A stretch of 64,000 bases of DNA, taken from the NCBI RefSeq assembly GCF_900114435.1, contig NZ_FOZK01000002.1:558001-622000 (forward strand), in the 5' to 3' direction. The notes beneath the pieces are model-generated. The model made no database searches. It was not told where the DNA came from and was given only the letters and a program-made list of their open reading frames with translations. Each line of letters starts with the position of its first letter. Within the stretch, counting starts at the first letter, position 1. The stretch is from Halomicrobium zhouii (GTDB taxonomy: Archaea > Halobacteriota > Halobacteria > Halobacteriales > Haloarculaceae). Both the position numbers and the translations under genes were made by a program. Of the stretch, positions 1 to 8,438 are shown in pieces.

Positions 1-86
1 TCCCAGGTCCGACGGCCCGTCGGTGCCACCCGGCGACCGGACCAGTCCCGAATAATTGACGTACCCCGGCGGCGCAGTCACCGCCG

Positions 87-566
87 ATGAACGAACGCGG
101 GCACGTCGAAAACGCCGTCCTGTTGAGCGTCGGCATCGCGGTCATCCTCGAAGGTGAACTGGCGATCCCGACTGTCGAGGCGCTCCTCGCCGTCGGCGTC
201 CCGGTCACGCTCGGTGCACTCTTTCCCGACATCGACACCAGCTTCGGGACCCACCGCAAGACCTTCCACAACCTCGCGACCCTCGGGGCGTTCGTCGCTT
301 TCCCCGTCTTCTTCGGTAACCTCCACTACGTCTGGATCGGTGTCGCGACCCACTACGTGCTGGACATGCTGGGCAACATCCGCGGGATGGCCCTGTTCTA
401 CCCCTACCCCGAGGAGTACGACATCCCGGTGGGCGTGGCCGTCTCCAGCAAGTGGTCGGACGCGGTCACCCTCGCGGTCACGGCGTTCGAACTGGCCGTC
501 ATCGCGGCCGTCGTCCACTACGACCTCCACCAGCCAGTGCTGGAGGCGGTGGCGCCGTACGTCTGA
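87..566 (+). CDS. YdjM/DUF457-type membrane-bound metal-dependent hydrolase family protein
   Basis: Integral membrane protein of 159 residues with about four hydrophobic segments. The stretch FPDIDTSFGTHRKTFHN near residues 50-66 matches the PDID...H-R...TH signature of the YdjM (LexA-regulated inner membrane, DUF457) family, which resembles a metal-dependent hydrolase; a second conserved histidine pair lies in ATHYVLDMLGN. The biochemical role of the family is unknown. It stands alone on the plus strand, convergent with the binding-protein gene to its right. The family assignment rests on motif recognition only. Confidence 0.75.
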   Translation: MNERGHVENAVLLSVGIAVILEGELAIPTVEALLAVGVPVTLGALFPDIDTSFGTHRKTFHNLATLGAFVAFPVFFGNLHYVWIGVATHYVLDMLGNIRGMALFYPYPEEYDIPVGVAVSSKWSDAVTLAVTAFELAVIAAVVHYDLHQPVLEAVAPYV

Positions 567-611
567 GGCGCGGAGCGCCGGCACTGCTCTGGGCCGGCCG
601 TCACTGGTCGA

Positions 612-671
612 CGCTGACCGACGCCGGCCGCCGCTGGCCGACGCCGGCCGGCGCTGGTCGACGTCGGGTCG
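612..671. repeat. Three tandem 20-bp GC-rich units
   Basis: Three successive imperfect 20-base units beginning CGCTG(A/G)(C/T)CGACG(C/T)CGG occupy the gap between two convergent genes. Nothing else is seen between 567 and 739. The array is short and may only be local slippage in GC-rich DNA. Confidence 0.5.
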
Positions 672-739
672 GCGGAAAAGGGACGTCCGGTCGACAGTGA
701 CCGGACTGGATCACGGCAGGTCGGCGGGTCGGTGACGGC

Positions 740-1942
740 TCAGAAGTCGCCGTTGACGACGTCCGAAACGCGCTGGCGGTCGAACAGTTCTCCGTCGTGG
801 TCGTACAGGGTCGCGGCGAGGCGCTCGGTGACCACGAGGTTGGTGATCGGCCCCTGGTACAGCGGCCCGGCCTGGTAGACGTCGCCGTTCTGGACGGCGG
901 TGAGGTCGCCGGCGACGTCGTGGTCCTGCATGTACGAGACGACGGTGTCACGGAACTCGTCGGCGGTCTTCGTCTCCTGGCCACGGAGGAGGAGGGCTGG
1001 CGGGTCGACCTCCAGTAGCGTCTCGTAGTCGATGGCGCCCCGGCTGGTGTGGAAGTCCTTGACGTCCGTCTCCGCGAGGGCGTCTTTCACGCCGAGGTCG
1101 CGGAGGTGTTTGAAGCTCGTCCCCGGACCGATCGTGTAGGGGTAGAACGTCTCGGGCTGGTCGCCGGCGCCCCAGACGACCGCCGCCGACGGTCGCTCGC
1201 TGCGTGTGGGCACGACCGGCGCGAGCGCGTTCTGGAACTCCTCGTGGACCGACTCGAACGCCTCGTAGCGGTCGGTCTCCTGGAACACCGCTGCGAGTTT
1301 CTCGAAGGCCTCCATGAGGGAGTAATAGCGGTACTCGCTGTGCCAGGTGTACCCCGTCGAGAAGATGCTGTTGCCGAAGAACGGGCCGATCTGTTCGCTC
1401 ACCTCGTCGACGTCGGTCTGATCCCAGCCGTCGAAGCGGTTCTGCAGGAAGTTGGGGTCGATTATGTGAACGTCGCCGTCGAGTTCGTAGAACTGCTCCT
1501 TGCCCACGCTGCCCTGCTGGGAGAGCGTCGCCATGTTGCTCTTGTCGACGCTGACGTCCGGAATCTCGTCGTAGTAGTGGGTGTGGTACCGACTCGGCAG
1601 CCAGAGGCCTTTCGGGGGCTCCTGTCCGAGTGCGATGCCCATGTCCGCCCAGCTTCCGTTGTTAGCGACCCACGTCTCGGGCACCGACTCGAAGGTCACC
1701 TCGCCCATCGGCTCGATGGCGACCGAGTAGCTCGACTCCGCCGCCGTCGTGGTCTCCGACGGCGTGCCCGAGTCGGTCCCGGACGTGCCGTCCGTCTCGT
1801 TCTCCGCGTTCATCTCGGTCTCTCCATCCGTCGACCGGGCGCCGCTCTCGTCCTGGCTACAGCCCGCGAGTCCGCCGACGGCTGCCAGGGCGGCGCTGGT
1901 CCGGAGTACGTTCCGTCTAGTCCGTCGCGTGTCGTCGCTCAT
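740..1942 (-). CDS. Iron/siderophore-type ABC transporter substrate-binding lipoprotein (copy 1)
   Basis: Periplasmic-type binding protein of 400 residues, expected outside the cell and lipid-anchored: a twin-arginine stretch (TRRTRRNVLRTSAALAA) is followed by the lipobox LAGC, then a Ser/Thr/Glu-rich linker. The body resembles the two binding proteins at 4197 and 5435, including the shared ending LFDRQRV-x-D-x2-N/T-G-x-F. The start used is the ATG at 1942; a GTG one codon upstream lies inside the operator and is less likely. It lies 118 bases downstream of the ATPase gene on the same strand, but has its own operator and TATA-like sequence, so it can be transcribed separately. The exact ligand (siderophore, haem or cobamide) cannot be told; the operator points to iron. 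Confidence 0.85.
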   Translation of the reverse strand: MSDDTRRTRRNVLRTSAALAAVGGLAGCSQDESGARSTDGETEMNAENETDGTSGTDSGTPSETTTAAESSYSVAIEPMGEVTFESVPETWVANNGSWADMGIALGQEPPKGLWLPSRYHTHYYDEIPDVSVDKSNMATLSQQGSVGKEQFYELDGDVHIIDPNFLQNRFDGWDQTDVDEVSEQIGPFFGNSIFSTGYTWHSEYRYYSLMEAFEKLAAVFQETDRYEAFESVHEEFQNALAPVVPTRSERPSAAVVWGAGDQPETFYPYTIGPGTSFKHLRDLGVKDALAETDVKDFHTSRGAIDYETLLEVDPPALLLRGQETKTADEFRDTVVSYMQDHDVAGDLTAVQNGDVYQAGPLYQGPITNLVVTERLAATLYDHDGELFDRQRVSDVVNGDF

Positions 1943-1947
1943 CACAA

Positions 1948-1963
1948 TTTAGGTTCGCCTAAA
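1948..1963 (-). promoter_or_regulatory. Putative DtxR/IdeR-type iron operator, box 1
   Basis: The palindrome TTTAGG-TTCG-CCTAAA lies 6 bases upstream of the start codon of binding protein 1, inside a longer near-perfect dyad (ACAATTTAGG...CCTAAAATTGT, 1944-1968). A TATA-like TTTTACAATTTT overlaps its upstream arm. A repressor here would block a leaderless transcript. The half-site TTAGG/CCTAA matches the core of known DtxR/IdeR operators; the regulator itself is not in this window. Confidence 0.8.
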
Positions 1964-2060
1964 ATTGTAAAACAGTGTCGATCCGGACCACGTCGACGCG
2001 CCGTCCTCCGGAGACGAGGTCCGCCACCCGCCACCCGCCGCCAGCATCCGCCGCTCGTCG

Positions 2061-2924
2061 TCAGTTCCGGTCGTCGGGGAGCGCGCGCCTGGGCAACACC
2101 TGCAACTCCGGTTCGTACTCGACGGTGGCCTCGACGCCGAAGACGTCGGCCAGCAACTGCTCGGTGACGACGTCCTCTGGCGGGCCCCAGTCGTACAGTT
2201 GCCCGTCGCGCAGCGCGATGAGGTAGTCGGCGAACCGGGCCGCCTGGGCGACGTCGTGGAGGACGACGGCGACGGTGACGTCGGTCCGCTCGTTGAGCTG
2301 GCGGACGGTCTCGAGCACCTTGAACTGGTTGTGCAGGTCCAGGAAGGTAGTGGGTTCGTCGAGCAGCAGGACGTCGGTGTCCTGGGCGAGCACCATCGCG
2401 ATCCAGGCGAGCTGTTTCTGGCCGCCCGAGAGCTGGCCGACCTCGGAGTTCCGGAGGTGCTGGACGCCGGCCATCTCCAGGGCCCGCTCGACGGCCTCGC
2501 GGTCGGCCTCGGTGACGCTCTCGAAGAACCCCCGGTGAGGGTACCGGCCGTGGTAGGCCAGGTCCTCGACGGTGATGGTGCCTGGCGACTCGTTCTCCTG
2601 GGAGAGGACGCCCAGCGCGCGTGCCAGCTCCTTGTCGCCGAACGAGTCGACGCTGTCGCCCCAGAGCCTGACGTCGCCCTGGTCTGGCGCGAGGTGGTTC
2701 GAGAGCCCCTTCAGCAGCGTGCTCTTCCCGCTGCCGTTGGGCCCGACCAGGGCCGTCACCGCGCCCTCGGGGACGTCCAGGCGCGCGACGTCGACGATGG
2801 TCTCCTCGGCCGAGGGGTAGCTCAGCTGTAGTTCGTCGGCGACGACCGCGCTCTCGACGGCGACGTCGTTGGTGTCAGTGATCCGGTCGTGGTCACTCTC
2901 GTGGGCGGCGTCTCGCTGTGCCAT
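2061..2924 (-). CDS. Iron/siderophore-type ABC transporter ATP-binding protein (FecE/FepC type)
   Basis: Cytoplasmic ATPase of 287 residues that would energise uptake. Walker A GPNGSGKST lies near residue 63, the ABC signature LSGGQKQLAWIAM near residue 165 and Walker B VLLLDEPTTFLDLHNQ directly after it; the DLHNQ ending is usual in iron-siderophore ATPases. Its start codon overlaps the stop of the permease by one base (TGATG), so the two are translationally coupled and form one transcript running leftward from the operator at 4085. A 28-residue acidic N-terminal extension precedes the ATPase domain, common in haloarchaea. Confidence 0.93.
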   Translation of the reverse strand: MAQRDAAHESDHDRITDTNDVAVESAVVADELQLSYPSAEETIVDVARLDVPEGAVTALVGPNGSGKSTLLKGLSNHLAPDQGDVRLWGDSVDSFGDKELARALGVLSQENESPGTITVEDLAYHGRYPHRGFFESVTEADREAVERALEMAGVQHLRNSEVGQLSGGQKQLAWIAMVLAQDTDVLLLDEPTTFLDLHNQFKVLETVRQLNERTDVTVAVVLHDVAQAARFADYLIALRDGQLYDWGPPEDVVTEQLLADVFGVEATVEYEPELQVLPRRALPDDRN

Positions 2925-4078
2925 CAGAGGTCACCCATGGTCTCCTGTTTGCGCATCAGGTAGAGGAAGTACGGCCCGCCGACGACGCCGGTGACGACGC
3001 CGACGGGGATCTGGATCGGGCTCAGCGCCAGCCTGGCGCCGACGTCGGCGACGACGAGCAGCGCCGGCCCGGCGAACACGCAGCCGATCACGAGCCGGCG
3101 GTAGTCGCTCCCGAGGACGATGCGGACGACGTGGGGGACGACGAGCCCGAAGAAGCCGATGATGCCGGCGACGGCGATCGCGGTGCTGGCCGCGAGGATC
3201 GCGACGCCGGAGAGCATGAAGCGGACGCGCTCGACGCGCATCCCGAGCGACTGGGCCGTCCGCTCGCCCAGCAGGAGGACGTTGAGCTGTCTCGCGCCGG
3301 CGACGGCCAGCAGGATCGCGATGGTCGCGGGGACGATAGCGAGGCGGACCTGCTCCCAGCCCGTGCCCGTGAGCGAGCCGGTGATCCAGGCCAGCGCCGA
3401 CTGGACGACGCCGAGGTCGTCGGCGAAGAAGAACAGGCCGCGCTGGAGCGACTGGAACACCATGTTGACGATGACGCCGGCGAGGACGAGCCTGACCGGG
3501 CTGGTCCCGCCCTTCCAGGCGATGCCGTAGACGAGGAGGAAGGCGATGGTCCCGCCCAGCGCGGCCAGTAGCGGGAGCAGCGACGTCGTGTTGAACGTGA
3601 ACGTGCCGAACAGGAGCGGAATCGCGATCGTCACGCTCGGGAAGACGACGAGGGTCAGCAGGACCGTCAGTCCGGCCCCGGAACTGACGCCGAGCACGTA
3701 CGGGCTAGCGAGTTCGTTGCGCGTCACGGCCTGGAAGATGGCGCCCGAGACAGCCAGCGACGCGCCGACGATGGCGGCGACGAAGACGCGGGGCAGCCGA
3801 ATGTTCCAGACGATCAGGCTCCGGCGGTTCATCTCCGGGAGTTCGGTCCCGAACACGAACGCCTCCCAGGCGTTCGGGTTGAAGATGACCTGCGGGTTGA
3901 ACACCGCGCGCCAGGCCTGTTCGATGGTCATCGTGAACGCCCCGAAGCTGACCTGGATCAGCCCTGCGAAGACGGTGACGGCCGTACACGCGAGACAGAA
4001 GACGACGAGATCGCCGGTGAGCCAGCCGCGATCCTCCGCAGTGTCCGAGACTGGGGCCTCCGAGTGCGCACCGGCCAT
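2924..4078 (-). CDS. FecCD-family ABC transporter permease
   Basis: Membrane permease of 384 residues from the MAGAHSE start, with about nine to ten hydrophobic segments and the FecCD/BtuC signature regions LPRVFVAAIVGASLAVSGAIFQ and FFGLVVPHVVR. An upstream ATG-like start at 4138 would put the operator at 4085-4100 inside the coding region, so the start at 4078 is preferred; it leaves about 6 bases between operator and start codon, as at box 1. It is the first gene of the permease-ATPase operon and diverges from binding proteins 2 and 3. Confidence 0.92.
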   Translation of the reverse strand: MAGAHSEAPVSDTAEDRGWLTGDLVVFCLACTAVTVFAGLIQVSFGAFTMTIEQAWRAVFNPQVIFNPNAWEAFVFGTELPEMNRRSLIVWNIRLPRVFVAAIVGASLAVSGAIFQAVTRNELASPYVLGVSSGAGLTVLLTLVVFPSVTIAIPLLFGTFTFNTTSLLPLLAALGGTIAFLLVYGIAWKGGTSPVRLVLAGVIVNMVFQSLQRGLFFFADDLGVVQSALAWITGSLTGTGWEQVRLAIVPATIAILLAVAGARQLNVLLLGERTAQSLGMRVERVRFMLSGVAILAASTAIAVAGIIGFFGLVVPHVVRIVLGSDYRRLVIGCVFAGPALLVVADVGARLALSPIQIPVGVVTGVVGGPYFLYLMRKQETMGDL

Positions 4079-4084
4079 GTTGAG

Positions 4085-4100
4085 TTTAGGTACGCCTAAT
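4085..4100 (-). promoter_or_regulatory. Putative DtxR/IdeR-type iron operator, box 2
   Basis: TTTAGG-TACG-CCTAAT sits immediately upstream of the permease start at 4078, with a TATA-like TTAACA just beyond (4106-4112). It has the same arm sequence and 4-base spacer as boxes 1, 3 and 4, and the same position relative to its gene as box 1. Confidence 0.8.
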
Positions 4101-4140
4101 CTCTGTGTTAACAGTTTTGATCCGGACCGGATCGTCACCG

Positions 4141-4156
4141 ATTAGGTCTGCCTAAA
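4141..4156 (+). promoter_or_regulatory. Putative DtxR/IdeR-type iron operator, box 3
   Basis: ATTAGG-TCTG-CCTAAA lies 41 bases upstream of the binding protein 2 start, about where an activator or the upstream half of a two-site repressor would bind relative to the TATA-like CTTTAGT at 4167-4173. Confidence 0.75.
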
Positions 4157-4176
4157 AACCGGTAGCTCTTTAGTCC

Positions 4177-4192
4177 TTTAGGCAGCCCTAAA
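4177..4192 (+). promoter_or_regulatory. Putative DtxR/IdeR-type iron operator, box 4
   Basis: TTTAGG-CAGC-CCTAAA ends 4 bases before the ATG at 4197, so it would cover the transcription start of a leaderless mRNA. Boxes 3 and 4 are 36 bases apart centre to centre, flanking the TATA-like sequence. This promoter has two boxes, the permease and binding protein 1 promoters one each. Confidence 0.78.
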
Positions 4193-4196
4193 TCGT

Positions 4197-5438
4197 ATGC
4201 GAGACCTGACAGACAACACTCGTCGACGGTTCCTGACCGGCGCGAGCGTCGCGCTCGGGACGGCCATCGCCGGCTGTAGCCAGGGTGGCGCCGACGACGC
4301 GACGACGCCGACGGCGGACGACACCGTGAACGGCGAGACGACGACCGAAACCGGGACCGACGCTCCATCGTCGACCGAAAGCTCGTTCACCGCATCGTTG
4401 TCGCCGGCGGGCGAGGTCGCCTTCGACGCAGTCCCAGAGAACGTCTTCACCGTCTTCCCGCAGTACCTCGACATGGCCGTCGCACTGGGCCACGGCGACG
4501 CGGTGAACTCGGTGTACGTCCCCGAGATGTCGGGGACGACGATGAACCACTACTACCACCACCTCGACGGCGTCTCCGTCGAGTGGGAAGGACTCCAGGA
4601 CCCGCTCAGTGACGGCCTCCCGAAGGAACTCCTCTACGAACTGAACAGCGACGTCCACCTCGCCGACCCCGCGTGGGCGTCGGCCCAGGATGGCTGGAGC
4701 CAGTCCGACGTCGACGAGGTCGACACCCAGCTCGCGCCCTGGTTCGGGAACTTCTACAGCGGGACCAACGAGTCGCCGCCGGAAGGGGACGACGACTACC
4801 AGTACTACACGCTGTGGGAGCTGTTCGGCGCCGTCGCCGACGTGTTTCAGGAGCGCGAACGCTACGAGGCGCTCGCTCAGGTCCACACCGACCTCGTCTC
4901 GACGATCCAGGCTGACCTCCCGCCGGAGGAGGAGCGGCCCACCGCGGTCCGGGTGACGCTCTCGCGTGACGGCGAGTCGTTCTGGACCTACCACCTCAAC
5001 GAGCCCGGCTACTGGCTGGCCGACACCCGTCCGCTGGGGGCCCGGGACGCCTTCGCCGAGGAGGACTGGGGCGGCCTGTGGGGGACCGTCGACTACGAGG
5101 CGATGCTGGAGGCCGACCCGGACGTCGTCCTCCACCTCTGGGGGATGACGCCCAACTACAGCATGGCCGACACGCGGGAGAAACTCGAATCCAACTCCGC
5201 GGGCCAGACGCTCACCGCCGTCGAGAACGACCGCGTCTACCCGGCCGGGATGCGCTACCAGGGCCCGATCATGAACCTCTTCCAGATAGAGATGGGCGCC
5301 AAACAGCTCTATCCCGACGTCTTCGGCGAGTGGCCCGACTACGAGGACGGCGAGCACTACCCCGAGATTCCCCAAGCGGAGCAGTTGTTCGACCGCCAGC
5401 GGGTCGCCGATATCGTGACGGGGGCGTTCGACGAATGA
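4197..5438 (+). CDS. Iron/siderophore-type ABC transporter substrate-binding lipoprotein (copy 2)
   Basis: 413 residues with a Tat signal (TRRRFLTGASVALGTAIAGC, lipobox IAGC) and an acidic linker. Conserved blocks shared with copies 1 and 3 include DMAVALGHGD, LYELNSDVHLADPAW, WFGN and the ending LFDRQRVADIVTGAF. It is expected to capture ligand outside the membrane for the FecCD permease and ATPase encoded divergently. It is controlled by boxes 3 and 4 and overlaps copy 3 by 4 bases (ATGA), giving translational coupling. Confidence 0.87.
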   Translation: MRDLTDNTRRRFLTGASVALGTAIAGCSQGGADDATTPTADDTVNGETTTETGTDAPSSTESSFTASLSPAGEVAFDAVPENVFTVFPQYLDMAVALGHGDAVNSVYVPEMSGTTMNHYYHHLDGVSVEWEGLQDPLSDGLPKELLYELNSDVHLADPAWASAQDGWSQSDVDEVDTQLAPWFGNFYSGTNESPPEGDDDYQYYTLWELFGAVADVFQERERYEALAQVHTDLVSTIQADLPPEEERPTAVRVTLSRDGESFWTYHLNEPGYWLADTRPLGARDAFAEEDWGGLWGTVDYEAMLEADPDVVLHLWGMTPNYSMADTREKLESNSAGQTLTAVENDRVYPAGMRYQGPIMNLFQIEMGAKQLYPDVFGEWPDYEDGEHYPEIPQAEQLFDRQRVADIVTGAFDE

Positions 5439-6664
5439 GCGACGACGACGTCGACGCGACCGGTTCACTGACGCGACGAGAGACGATCGAGTACGGCGGC
5501 GCGGTCGTCGCCGGCGGCCTGCTGGCCGGCTGTTCGGGCAGCGAGTCCGCGCCCGCGACCGACGACACCGCGACCGGCGACACCTCCGCGGCGACCGGGA
5601 CGGCGACGGAAACGACCACCGAAGGCAGTTCGTACTCGGTTACCATGTCGCCCGTGGGCGAGGTCACCTTCGAGTCGCCGCCGGAGACCGTCTTCACGCG
5701 GCTCACTCACCACGCCGACATGGCGTTCGCGCTCGGCCACGGGGACGACGTCACGGCGATGCACGCGCCGGACTACTACGACGGGCTCTGGAACCAGTAC
5801 GTCGAACGGCTCCCCGGCGTCACACTGGACTGGGCCGGGCTGTACTCCTCCTGGAAACCGAGCAAGGAAAAGCTGTACGAACTCGACAGCGACGTCCACC
5901 TCGCCGACCCCGCGTGGATCGCCCAGCTCGACAAGTGGGATCAGTCAGACATCGACGAAATCGCGGAGAACGTCTCTCCGTGGTTCGGCAACTCGCTCAG
6001 CGACATCCACCGCGAACCGACCGGCGAGTGGGCCGACGACTACGAGTACTACGGCCTGTGGGAGCAGTTCGAACTCGTCGCCGAGGCGTTCCGCGAGCGA
6101 GCGCGCTACGAGGAACTCGCCGCCGTGCGCGAGGAACTCCGCTCGACGATCGACGCCGACCTTCCGGCCGAGTCCGAGCGCCCGACGGCGGTCATGATCG
6201 CCGCCGCCGACATCGAGGAGATATACACGTACACGATGAACACGCCGGGATTCCTGACGGCACACACCCGTCCGCTCGGGCCCCGCGACGCCTTCGACGG
6301 GAACGTCGAGAGCAACTCCGTGGTCGACTTCGAGGCGCTCCTGGACGCGGACCCCGATGTCGTCCTCCACCTCGGCGGGATGGAACCGGGCACGAACATG
6401 GCCGAGCGCCGCGTCGCATTCGAGGACGACCCGGTCGCGTCGGAGATCACTGCCGTGAAGAACGGCCGCGTCTACGCCCAGGGCGCCCGCTACCAGGGAC
6501 CGATCCTGAACCTCTTCCAGCTGGAGATGACGGCCAAACAGCTCTACCCCGACGTCTTCGGCGAGTGGCCGACCTACGAGGAGGGCCCGTATCCCGAGAT
6601 CCCCGAGGACGAGCAGCTGTTCGACCGCCAGCGAGTCGCCGACGCGATCAACGGCGAGTTCTGA
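5435..6664 (+). CDS. Iron/siderophore-type ABC transporter substrate-binding lipoprotein (copy 3)
   Basis: 409 residues starting at the ATG that overlaps the stop of copy 2 (ATGA). A longer open frame exists upstream but is inside copy 2 in another frame. The Tat signal is weaker (LTRRETIEYGGAVVAGGLLAGC) and is followed by a lipobox and linker. Blocks LYELDSDVHLADPAW, PWFGNS, YQGPILNLFQLEM and LFDRQRVADAINGEF align with copy 2 throughout, so this is a tandem duplicate. Differences around the presumed binding cleft (YYDGLWNQYVERL versus NHYYHHLDGV) suggest it may recognise a different ligand. Confidence 0.87.
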   Translation: MSDDDVDATGSLTRRETIEYGGAVVAGGLLAGCSGSESAPATDDTATGDTSAATGTATETTTEGSSYSVTMSPVGEVTFESPPETVFTRLTHHADMAFALGHGDDVTAMHAPDYYDGLWNQYVERLPGVTLDWAGLYSSWKPSKEKLYELDSDVHLADPAWIAQLDKWDQSDIDEIAENVSPWFGNSLSDIHREPTGEWADDYEYYGLWEQFELVAEAFRERARYEELAAVREELRSTIDADLPAESERPTAVMIAAADIEEIYTYTMNTPGFLTAHTRPLGPRDAFDGNVESNSVVDFEALLDADPDVVLHLGGMEPGTNMAERRVAFEDDPVASEITAVKNGRVYAQGARYQGPILNLFQLEMTAKQLYPDVFGEWPTYEEGPYPEIPEDEQLFDRQRVADAINGEF

Positions 6665-6694
6665 AGGTGCTGGCTCGCGCTCCTGGCGGACCGC

Positions 6695-7504
6695 TCAGTC
6701 GTCGCCGGCGACTGCGGGCTCGACCGGCTCGGCGGCCGCCCACGCCTCGCGAAACCTGCCCTCGAGCCGGTCGGCGAGGTCGTCGTCACGGACCAGCACC
6801 GCTCCCAGTCGCTCGCCGTCGGTGAACGGCGTCGGGACGCTGAGATACACCGCATCGCGATCGAGCACGTCGTACGTGAGGTTGATCCCGGTCGTCGTTC
6901 GGACCGCGAAGTCGGGCGCGTCGGCGACGGCTCGTGCCAGCTGGTCGCTCGGCGTCCGGTCGATCAGTGCGGGCGTCGTCAACAGTTTCACCTCCAGGCC
7001 GGTCCGGACCAGGTCCGCGTAGGCGTCTATCTCGTCCCGGTAGGCCTCCAGCGCGGCGCCCTCGTACGGTGCGGCGACGACAGACAGCAGCGACGCCTCG
7101 GCGGCGTCGAACTGCTCGCCCATCCCGGCGACGGCGTCCTCGCTCCCGAGCGGAATCGGCCAGAAGCGACTCTCGCTCGGGACCGCGGTCGAGAGTTCGG
7201 CGCTCACGTCCGCCGCTAGCTGTTCGTACCTGGCCCGTTCGTCCCGGAGGTCGGCGCGGCGTTCGTCGAGGAGCCGGTCGACTGCCTCGTCCGGGTCGGC
7301 CGCCGCGTACTGTCGCGGTTCGGCCCCCGCCCGGACCTCGACGAGGTCGCGGGCCGCCAGCGCGTTCAGCACGTCGTAGACGCGTCCTTTCGGTACGTCG
7401 CTGGTCTCCGAGACCTGCTGTGCCGTCGCGGGGCCGAGCGTGAGCAGGGCGCGATAGGCCTGCTCCTCGTAGCTGGAGAGGCCGAGTTCCGTCAGGTCGC
7501 TCAT
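6695..7504 (-). CDS. TrmB-family transcriptional regulator
   Basis: 269 residues from the start MSDLTELGLSSYEEQAYRAL. The N-terminal 70 residues form a TrmB-type winged helix (LGPATAQQVSETSDVPKGRVYDVLNALAARDLVEV), followed by a coiled region and a C-terminal sensor-like domain. In-frame starts exist further upstream (7513 and 7648), but family members begin at this position. It is convergent with binding protein 3 and divergent from the SMR exporter at 7624, with about 119 bases between starts, so the exporter is a candidate target. Effector unknown. Confidence 0.85.
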   Translation of the reverse strand: MSDLTELGLSSYEEQAYRALLTLGPATAQQVSETSDVPKGRVYDVLNALAARDLVEVRAGAEPRQYAAADPDEAVDRLLDERRADLRDERARYEQLAADVSAELSTAVPSESRFWPIPLGSEDAVAGMGEQFDAAEASLLSVVAAPYEGAALEAYRDEIDAYADLVRTGLEVKLLTTPALIDRTPSDQLARAVADAPDFAVRTTTGINLTYDVLDRDAVYLSVPTPFTDGERLGAVLVRDDDLADRLEGRFREAWAAAEPVEPAVAGDD

Positions 7505-7623
7505 CGACACCATCGGCTCGGCGCAGTGACAAGAGTCTGTCCAACCAGAAGTTATCAGAAAACAGACCTGAAGTGCCAGTCCGTTTGAAACCGGTTTTCC
7601 ACTGTCCCGGAGACCGGTCCTGC

Positions 7624-7962
7624 ATGCACCCGTACCTCGCGCTCGCACTGGCCATCGCGTCGGAACTCGCCGGAACGACCGCGCTGAAGTACTCCGACGG
7701 GTTCACGAATCCCCTCCCGAGCGCCGTCGTCCTCCTCGGCTATCTGGGCGCGTTCTACTTGCTCAGCCTCGCGCTCCAGGACCTGGACCTTGGGCTGGTC
7801 TACGCGACGTGGGCCGCCATCGGCATCGTCGGCTCCGTCGGCATCGGCGTCGCCCTGTTCGAGGAGTCCCTCGACCTGGCCGGCGTCGTCGGCGTCGCGC
7901 TGGTCGTCGTCGGCGTCGTCGTCCTCAACGTCTTCTCGGAGGCGTACACGCCGGTCCACTGA
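7624..7962 (+). CDS. Small multidrug resistance (SMR/EmrE-like) transporter
   Basis: 112 residues with four hydrophobic segments. The first helix carries glutamate at position 14 (AIASELAGTTALKYSDGF), equivalent to the essential Glu14 of EmrE, and GLVYATWAAIG provides the conserved Gly/Tyr/Trp of helix 3. The start at MHPYLAL (7624) is preferred over a frame opening at 7573, because the extra N-terminal residues are polar and contain no signal. SMR proteins work as small dimers; no partner subunit is adjacent. Substrate unknown. Confidence 0.88.
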   Translation: MHPYLALALAIASELAGTTALKYSDGFTNPLPSAVVLLGYLGAFYLLSLALQDLDLGLVYATWAAIGIVGSVGIGVALFEESLDLAGVVGVALVVVGVVVLNVFSEAYTPVH

Positions 7963-8037
7963 GCTCTCGGAGACTGGTCTGGGGCCGACGCCGTCGCTCG
8001 TGGCGGTTCGGTCGCGAAAGGGAACGGAGACGCCGGG

Positions 8038-8256
8038 TCAGGCGGGCTCGGGGTGGACCACGTCGTCGCACGTGGGACACTCCGCGAAGGCCGACCGACC
8101 GTCGGTCGTCTCGTACTCGATCAGGAGTCGATGCGTTGGCACGGCCTCGCCACACCGCGGGCACGTGCCGGCAGCCGATGAAGACGTAGACACCGAAATC
8201 ACCTTGTCGGAGGACTGGAGCGTGTTGTATGATTGGGGAACGTTCTCGCCCTCCAC
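8038..8256 (-). CDS. Small haloarchaeal zinc-ribbon protein
   Basis: A short protein with one treble-clef-like zinc ribbon: CPRCGE near the middle and CPTCDD near the C-terminus, separated by LIEYETTDGRSAFAE. The GTG at 8256 is chosen because a TATA-like GTATTATACCC lies about 25 bases upstream (8276-8288) and would give a leaderless mRNA; the frame stays open to a GTG at 8379, which would swallow that promoter. Function unknown; such single-ribbon proteins are common in haloarchaea. Confidence 0.65.
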   Translation of the reverse strand: MEGENVPQSYNTLQSSDKVISVSTSSSAAGTCPRCGEAVPTHRLLIEYETTDGRSAFAECPTCDDVVHPEPA

Positions 8257-8438
8257 CAGTAGCTCTCGCCGGGATGGGTATAATACTCGGCCAAGCGCGG
8301 TGAAAGTGTAATCGACAGGTGGTACCGGCATCCCGGAAAACGGGGCGTTGCCACCGCGTCCCTCCTCACCGTTCGACACGATACGGGCCCTTATGGTTGG
8401 GTTTCACCAATGTCTGTCACGACCGGGTGTGGTACGCT

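Noticed and set aside
4188-5468. 426-residue minus-strand frame opposite binding protein 2
   Set aside because: Shadow frame; the opposite strand has a signal peptide, lipobox and paralogues.
7573-7623. N-terminal extension of the SMR exporter
   Set aside because: The extra 17 residues are polar and absent from EmrE-type proteins; Glu14 numbering fits the start at 7624.
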